The notes under the pieces: model-generated | Seen by the model: only the letters and a program-made list of their open reading frames with translations | Database searches by the model: none | Told to the model about the DNA's origin: nothing | In this document: piece by piece, positions 5,433-9,037 of the stretch | Numbering within the stretch: the stretch's first letter is position 1 | Layout: every line of letters starts with the position of its first letter | Made by a program: the position numbers and the translations under genes | Assembly (NCBI GenBank): GCA_036490215.1 | Contig: DASXEH010000049.1 | Coordinates: forward strand, 1-9,037 | Length of the DNA stretch: 9,037 bases | Direction of reading: 5' to 3' | Source of the DNA: JASHSH01 sp036490215 | Lineage (GTDB): Bacteria > Pseudomonadota > Alphaproteobacteria > Rhodospirillales > Magnetospirillaceae

Positions 5433-7367
5433 CTATGCTTCGCGCAGCCATATCATCATTTCACCTGGGGCGCGATTGTCCCAGGTGCAATATGGAACCG
5501 CTGTGATCGTGCAGGAACTTTGAACCGGCTTATCGCTGCGGTACAGCGCGTTCTCCCAGCGCTCCATATCGGGCGCAAGCCCCTCGCCTTTGATGATCGC
5601 GACGCCGCCTAACAGATCGGGCTCGAACTGTGCCGACAGAGACGACGTGCGTGGCAAAGCGATCCGATGCGGCGGCACCCTGTTGTCTGTGCCTTCGAGG
5701 CAATAGACCATCGGACCACGCATCAACGCGACCTTGCCGGCATCTTCGGCCACGGCGGGATGGGCATAGACGCGTTCGACCGGCATCGCCAGATCCAGGC
5801 GCACGACATCACCCGGCTTCCATGTTCTTTCGAGTCGGATATAGCCGCGCTCGACCGCCGGTGGTTTCGCCACCGCTTCGCCATTGATCGTCAATGTCCA
5901 GGAACGACACCAGCTCGGAACGCGTAGCCGCAGTCCGAAAGCTGCCGGCCCGGCGGCTTCGACATGGATGGCCACGGCGCCGTCCCACGGATAGTTGGTC
6001 TCTTGCCGCAGATCGATGGCCTGCCCGCCGATGGTGATGTGGCTGGTGCTGGCGGCGTAGAGATGCAGAGCGGCCTCGCTACCACTCGCCGAACAGACAT
6101 AGCGGCCGACCGATGCGACAAGCCGCGCGATATTGGGCGGGCAGCACGGACAGTCATGCCACGCCCAGCGATGATGGTCCCCACGGCTCGACAACGGGTT
6201 GTCATAGAAGAAGCGATCGCCCGACAGAGACAGCCCCGCCACCGCACCGTTGTAGAGCGCCCGCTCCATCAAATCGGCGTAGCGGCCATCGCAGTCGATA
6301 TGCAGCAGACGATGCGCCCAAAAGACGAGACCGACGGATGCGCAGGTCTCGGCGTAGGCGGTTTCATTCGGCAAGTCGTAATCGGTTGTGAAGCCTTCGT
6401 TGTGTTCCGATGGCCCCATGCCGCCAGTCAGATAGAGCCGCTTACCGGTCAGGTCATCCCACAGCCGCTCGCCCGCCGCCTTTAGCGCATCGTCGCTACA
6501 CTCGGCTGCCACATCGGCCACCGCGCTGAAGAAATACATCGCGCGCACCGCATGGCCGACCACCTTGTCCTGCTCACGCACCGGTACATGCGATTGGCTG
6601 TACTCATAGGTCTTGAAAAAATATTTGGCGGGATCGTCGCCACGCGCCCGCGCCTCCTGATCGAAATAGTGCGGCTGGTGGCCACGCTCATCGACGAAGT
6701 AACGGGCAAGATCGATATGTTTGCGTTCACCGGTCACGTGATAGAGCTTGACCAACGCGAGCTCGATTTCCTCATGGCCGCAATAGCCACGCTTCTGACC
6801 CGCTCCAGTTCCGAATGTCGCGGCGATGTGATCGACATAGCGGCACATAATGTCGAGCAACTCGCGTTTGCCGGTGGCCTGGAAGTAGGCCACGGCCCCC
6901 TCGATCATATGGCCGGCGCAGTAGAGCTCGTGCCAGTCACGCAGATTGGTCCAACGCTTCTCGGGCGCGCGGCGACTGAAATAGGTGTTGAGATAGCCAT
7001 CGGGCCGTTGCGCTAATTTGTATTTTGCTACCAACGCATCGATCTGCGCTTCGAGCCCGGCGTCGCGTTTGGCCGCCAGAGTATAGCTTGCCGCCTCGAT
7101 CCATTTACCGAGATCGGAGTCCCAGAACATCTGCAGTGTGCCGCCCCAATGGGCGATCGGGATACGCAGCGGCGGCGCGGGTGTGTCGACATTCAGGTTT
7201 TCGACCATGCCGACCTCTTCGCATTTGGCATAGAGCGCCGGAATGGTCTTGTCGTGCACAGCCTGGATGCGTGGCGCCCAGAACCGGTCGCGAAATTCGA
7301 CCGCGGTGAAGGGCACGGCACGCAGACGATCGCTCATCACAGGCGCCGCAACGGACTCGGTACTCAT
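5433..7367 (-). CDS. GH127 beta-L-arabinofuranosidase (zinc-cysteine glycosidase)
   Basis: This 644-residue cytoplasmic enzyme (no signal peptide) matches the family of Bifidobacterium longum HypBA1, a retaining hydrolase that removes beta-L-arabinofuranose using a zinc-bound cysteine nucleophile. By pattern, E324 in SEHNEGF is the acid/base, E340 and C342 in YAETCAS with C408 and C409 in CPCCPPN are the zinc ligands, and C408 is the nucleophile. The spacing of the first three equals that in HypBA1 (E322, E338, C340). An alpha/alpha barrel occupies about 20-440, with conserved RPDGYLNTY near 121-129 and HELYCAGHMIEGA near 146-158, and C-terminal beta-sandwich domains follow. Length fits the family. 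The open frame begins with a GTG at 7406, but the ATG at 7367 has GGGGAG upstream and avoids overlapping the permease gene. It lies 22 bases after the MalG-type gene and 8 before GH43, in one operon. Confidence 0.9.
   Translation of the reverse strand: MSTESVAAPVMSDRLRAVPFTAVEFRDRFWAPRIQAVHDKTIPALYAKCEEVGMVENLNVDTPAPPLRIPIAHWGGTLQMFWDSDLGKWIEAASYTLAAKRDAGLEAQIDALVAKYKLAQRPDGYLNTYFSRRAPEKRWTNLRDWHELYCAGHMIEGAVAYFQATGKRELLDIMCRYVDHIAATFGTGAGQKRGYCGHEEIELALVKLYHVTGERKHIDLARYFVDERGHQPHYFDQEARARGDDPAKYFFKTYEYSQSHVPVREQDKVVGHAVRAMYFFSAVADVAAECSDDALKAAGERLWDDLTGKRLYLTGGMGPSEHNEGFTTDYDLPNETAYAETCASVGLVFWAHRLLHIDCDGRYADLMERALYNGAVAGLSLSGDRFFYDNPLSSRGDHHRWAWHDCPCCPPNIARLVASVGRYVCSASGSEAALHLYAASTSHITIGGQAIDLRQETNYPWDGAVAIHVEAAGPAAFGLRLRVPSWCRSWTLTINGEAVAKPPAVERGYIRLERTWKPGDVVRLDLAMPVERVYAHPAVAEDAGKVALMRGPMVYCLEGTDNRVPPHRIALPRTSSLSAQFEPDLLGGVAIIKGEGLAPDMERWENALYRSDKPVQSSCTITAVPYCTWDNRAPGEMMIWLREA
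5462..5487 (-). other. Hairpin covering the upstream GH43 ribosome-binding site
   Basis: CACCTGGG (5462-5469) and CCCAGGTG (5480-5487) form a perfect 8-bp inverted repeat with a 10-base loop in the last codons of the GH127 gene. In the minus-strand RNA the 3' arm contains AGGUG, the Shine-Dalgarno that would serve the GH43 start at 5451. The hairpin would hide that site unless ribosomes translating GH127 open it. The downstream start at 5424 has its own AGGGA outside the hairpin. Confidence 0.5.
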
Positions 7368-7382
7368 TACACGCTTCTCCCC

Positions 7383-7403
7383 GCGCCGGTCACTTGACCG
7401 CGC
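7383..7403 (-). other. Small hairpin at the permease stop / GH127 leader
   Basis: CGGTCACTTGACCG (7387-7400) is a 14-base palindrome with a CT/AG centre, and three further pairs form outside it after one bulged base. It spans the stop codon of the MalG-type gene (7390-7392) and ends next to the GGGGAG ribosome site of GH127. It could modulate coupling between the two cistrons. No function is shown by the sequence. Confidence 0.35.
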
Positions 7404-8280
7404 CACTCAACAGGCCCGAGACATAGTATTTCTGCAGCAGCAGATAGATCAGGAAGCACGGCAGGATCGAAATGATCACCCCCGCCTGCAACGCGCCCCA
7501 ATCGACCGCGCCATGATTTCCCATCCGCACCGCGACCAGCATGATCGGCACGGTGAACTTGCTTTCCTGGCCCATCTCGATCAGCGCACCGATGAACTCG
7601 TTCCAGGAGGCGACAAAGGCGAACAGAACCACGGTGACGATTGCCGGCCGCACGGCGGGCAGGTGGATCGACCAGAGCATGCGCAATTCGCCACAGCCAT
7701 CGACCATCGCCGCCTCGTCGAACTCGCGCGGCACTGCTTCGAAGTTCTGGCGCAGCAGATAGACGCTGAAGGGGAGCTGCAGGATCGTGTGGATGATCGC
7801 GAGGCCGAGATAGGAATTAGCCAGCCCCCAGCCCGAGAACGTGAGATAGAGCGGTGTAAGTAGCGCCTGATAGGGAATCATCAAGGGCAGCAGAAGCAGC
7901 AGGAAGATCAGGTCGCGTCCTGGCAATTGCAGCCGCGCGAGTCCATAAGCTGCGGGGATGGCAAGTGCCAAGCAAAAGAAAATGGTCAATGCCGCAACCG
8001 CGAGACTGTTGCCGACATAGCTGGCCAGCCCTGCCTGATAGGTAAACACCTTGGCATAGTTTGCGAGACTCAGATGGATGGGAATATAGGTGGGCGGCAC
8101 TGCCGACGCCTCTTCGGGCGTCTTGATCGAGGCAAGGAATGACAGCAGGACCGGCAGCACCATGACGATGATGATCGCGATCAGGATGGCGCCTAGCAGA
8201 TAGGTCGAGCGTTTCGCGGCCAGGGTCGAAAAGCGGCGCGGCAGGATCGAAGCGCTCGTGGTCGATGGGCTCGTGGTCAT
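7390..8280 (-). CDS. Carbohydrate ABC transporter permease, MalG type (CUT1), right system
   Basis: This 296-residue membrane subunit belongs to the second importer in the window. A polar N-terminal tail of about 25 residues precedes six membrane segments, the first near 27-51. The ATPase-docking loop is EAAMVDGCGEL at 189-199, and SWNEF at 225-229 is typical of the MalG subfamily. The open frame extends upstream to 8793 only as a shadow of the MalF-type gene. The ATG at 8280 overlaps that gene's stop as ATGA (8277-8280), giving translational coupling. It is clearly different in sequence from the left MalG-type protein (for example, it has a cysteine where the left protein has alanine in the EAA loop), so the two systems are distinct transporters and not a recent duplication. 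GH127 and GH43 follow in the same operon, which points to arabinose-containing oligosaccharides as substrate. Confidence 0.93.
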   Translation of the reverse strand: MTTSPSTTSASILPRRFSTLAAKRSTYLLGAILIAIIIVMVLPVLLSFLASIKTPEEASAVPPTYIPIHLSLANYAKVFTYQAGLASYVGNSLAVAALTIFFCLALAIPAAYGLARLQLPGRDLIFLLLLLPLMIPYQALLTPLYLTFSGWGLANSYLGLAIIHTILQLPFSVYLLRQNFEAVPREFDEAAMVDGCGELRMLWSIHLPAVRPAIVTVVLFAFVASWNEFIGALIEMGQESKFTVPIMLVAVRMGNHGAVDWGALQAGVIISILPCFLIYLLLQKYYVSGLLSGAVK

Positions 8281-9037
8281 CGCGCGGCACTCCGCCGGGT
8301 GAGCGCCATCTGTGCCACTGCGCCCACGAAGATGATCGCCACTAGAATAAGTGCCAGCGCCGAGCCATAACCCAGTTTGAAGAAGCTGAACGAGTTCTGG
8401 TACATCCAATAGACCGAAGTGAAGGTGTGGCCCTCGGGCCCACCGCCGGTCATGATGTAGAACTGGTCGAACGCCAGCATCGAACCGATCGCGCTGACCA
8501 GCGTGGTGAGCAGGATCGAGCGCGCCGACAGCGGCAGCAGGATGCGCCGTACCCGCTGCCAATAGCCGGCGCCGTCGATCATCGCCGCGTCGATCATCTC
8601 GGGATCGATCGCCTGGATTGCGGCAACGAAGATGATGGTGCCGAAGCCCACCACCTTCCAGACGACCGATAGGATCACGCCCCAAAGCCCTACACTGGGA
8701 TCGATCCACCAGACGATCGGATGGGCGATGATGCCTAGATCCATCAGCAGACGATTGACCAGCCCCACTTGCTCGTCGAGCAGCCAGAACCAAAGCAAGC
8801 TGGAAGAAGCGAGTCCGATCACAAAGGGCAGGAAAATCGCCGTGCGCGCCAAGCGGGCCAAAGGTGTGGCGGCCGCCGTGAGCAGCGCAAAGACGAAGCC
8901 CAATCCCATCAGGATCGGGGTGATAAAGAGCGTGTATTTAGCTGTGAAGAGCAGCGCCTGCCAAAAGACCGGGTCGTCGCTGAATGCTTTGACGTAGTTC
9001 TTAAGCCCGACGAAGTGACTGCCGCCCAGCAGTGACT
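8277..9037 (-). CDS. Carbohydrate ABC transporter permease, MalF type (CUT1), right system (5' partial)
   Basis: The frame is open from the right edge to a TGA at 8277, giving 252 complete codons. The N-terminus, probably 30-50 residues including the first membrane helix, lies outside the window. An internal ATG at 8909 is not the start, because the codons upstream of it encode FVGLKNYVKAFSDD and PVFWQALLFT, the standard MalF-type segment before the second helix. Further landmarks are DAAMIDGAGYW (the EAA-type docking loop) and TGGGPEGHTF. The protein pairs with the MalG-type subunit through the 4-base ATGA overlap. Its binding-protein gene is not in the window and would be expected just beyond the right edge, upstream in the operon. 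Confidence 0.92.
   Translation of the reverse strand, partial: SLLGGSHFVGLKNYVKAFSDDPVFWQALLFTAKYTLFITPILMGLGFVFALLTAAATPLARLARTAIFLPFVIGLASSSLLWFWLLDEQVGLVNRLLMDLGIIAHPIVWWIDPSVGLWGVILSVVWKVVGFGTIIFVAAIQAIDPEMIDAAMIDGAGYWQRVRRILLPLSARSILLTTLVSAIGSMLAFDQFYIMTGGGPEGHTFTSVYWMYQNSFSFFKLGYGSALALILVAIIFVGAVAQMALTRRSAAR

Noticed and set aside
8281..8793. Upstream extension of the right MalG-type frame
   Set aside because: Same situation: a shadow of the MalF-type gene. The ATG at 8280 is coupled to the upstream stop.
1..9037. CRISPR array, tRNA, insertion sequence or prophage features
   Set aside because: No regularly spaced repeats, cloverleaf sequence, transposase or integrase frames, or flanking target duplications were seen.

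Overview
The window reads as a sugar-utilisation locus from a GC-rich Gram-negative bacterium, most likely an alphaproteobacterium (inferred from codon use, the CUT1 transporter style and the FCD-type GntR regulator; no rRNA or marker gene is present to prove it). It appears to be dedicated to L-arabinose-containing oligosaccharides such as arabinan fragments or arabinosylated plant glycoproteins.

Layout. Left block (1-3187, all minus strand, transcribed right to left): a solute-binding protein, a MalF-type permease and a MalG-type permease, followed after 47 bases by the first 17 codons of a gene cut by the left edge. Those codons resemble the N-terminus of a GH51 alpha-L-arabinofuranosidase. 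A 15-bp stem-loop sits between the binding protein and the first permease. Centre: a 408-bp control region with an AT-rich pocket, several inverted repeats and a candidate promoter, followed by a plus-strand GntR/FCD repressor gene (3596-4399). Right block (4396-9037, all minus strand): a second MalF-type permease (5' end beyond the right edge), a second MalG-type permease, a GH127 beta-L-arabinofuranosidase (cysteine glycosidase) and a secreted GH43 endo-arabinanase-like enzyme. The GH43 gene converges on gntR and the two stop codons share one CTAG.

How the genes could work together (inference): the exported GH43 enzyme trims arabinan, the two CUT1 importers take up the oligosaccharides, and the cytoplasmic GH127 (beta-linked) and GH51 (alpha-linked) enzymes release L-arabinose. 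The GntR protein probably senses an intermediate and controls at least the divergent binding-protein operon. No ATP-binding subunit is encoded in the window, so the importers depend on an ATPase gene located elsewhere.

No tRNA, rRNA, CRISPR array, insertion sequence or phage feature was seen. The least ordinary items are the pairing of two complete-looking permease sets with three different arabinofuranosyl-hydrolase families around one regulator, and a set of RNA hairpins placed at gene junctions.
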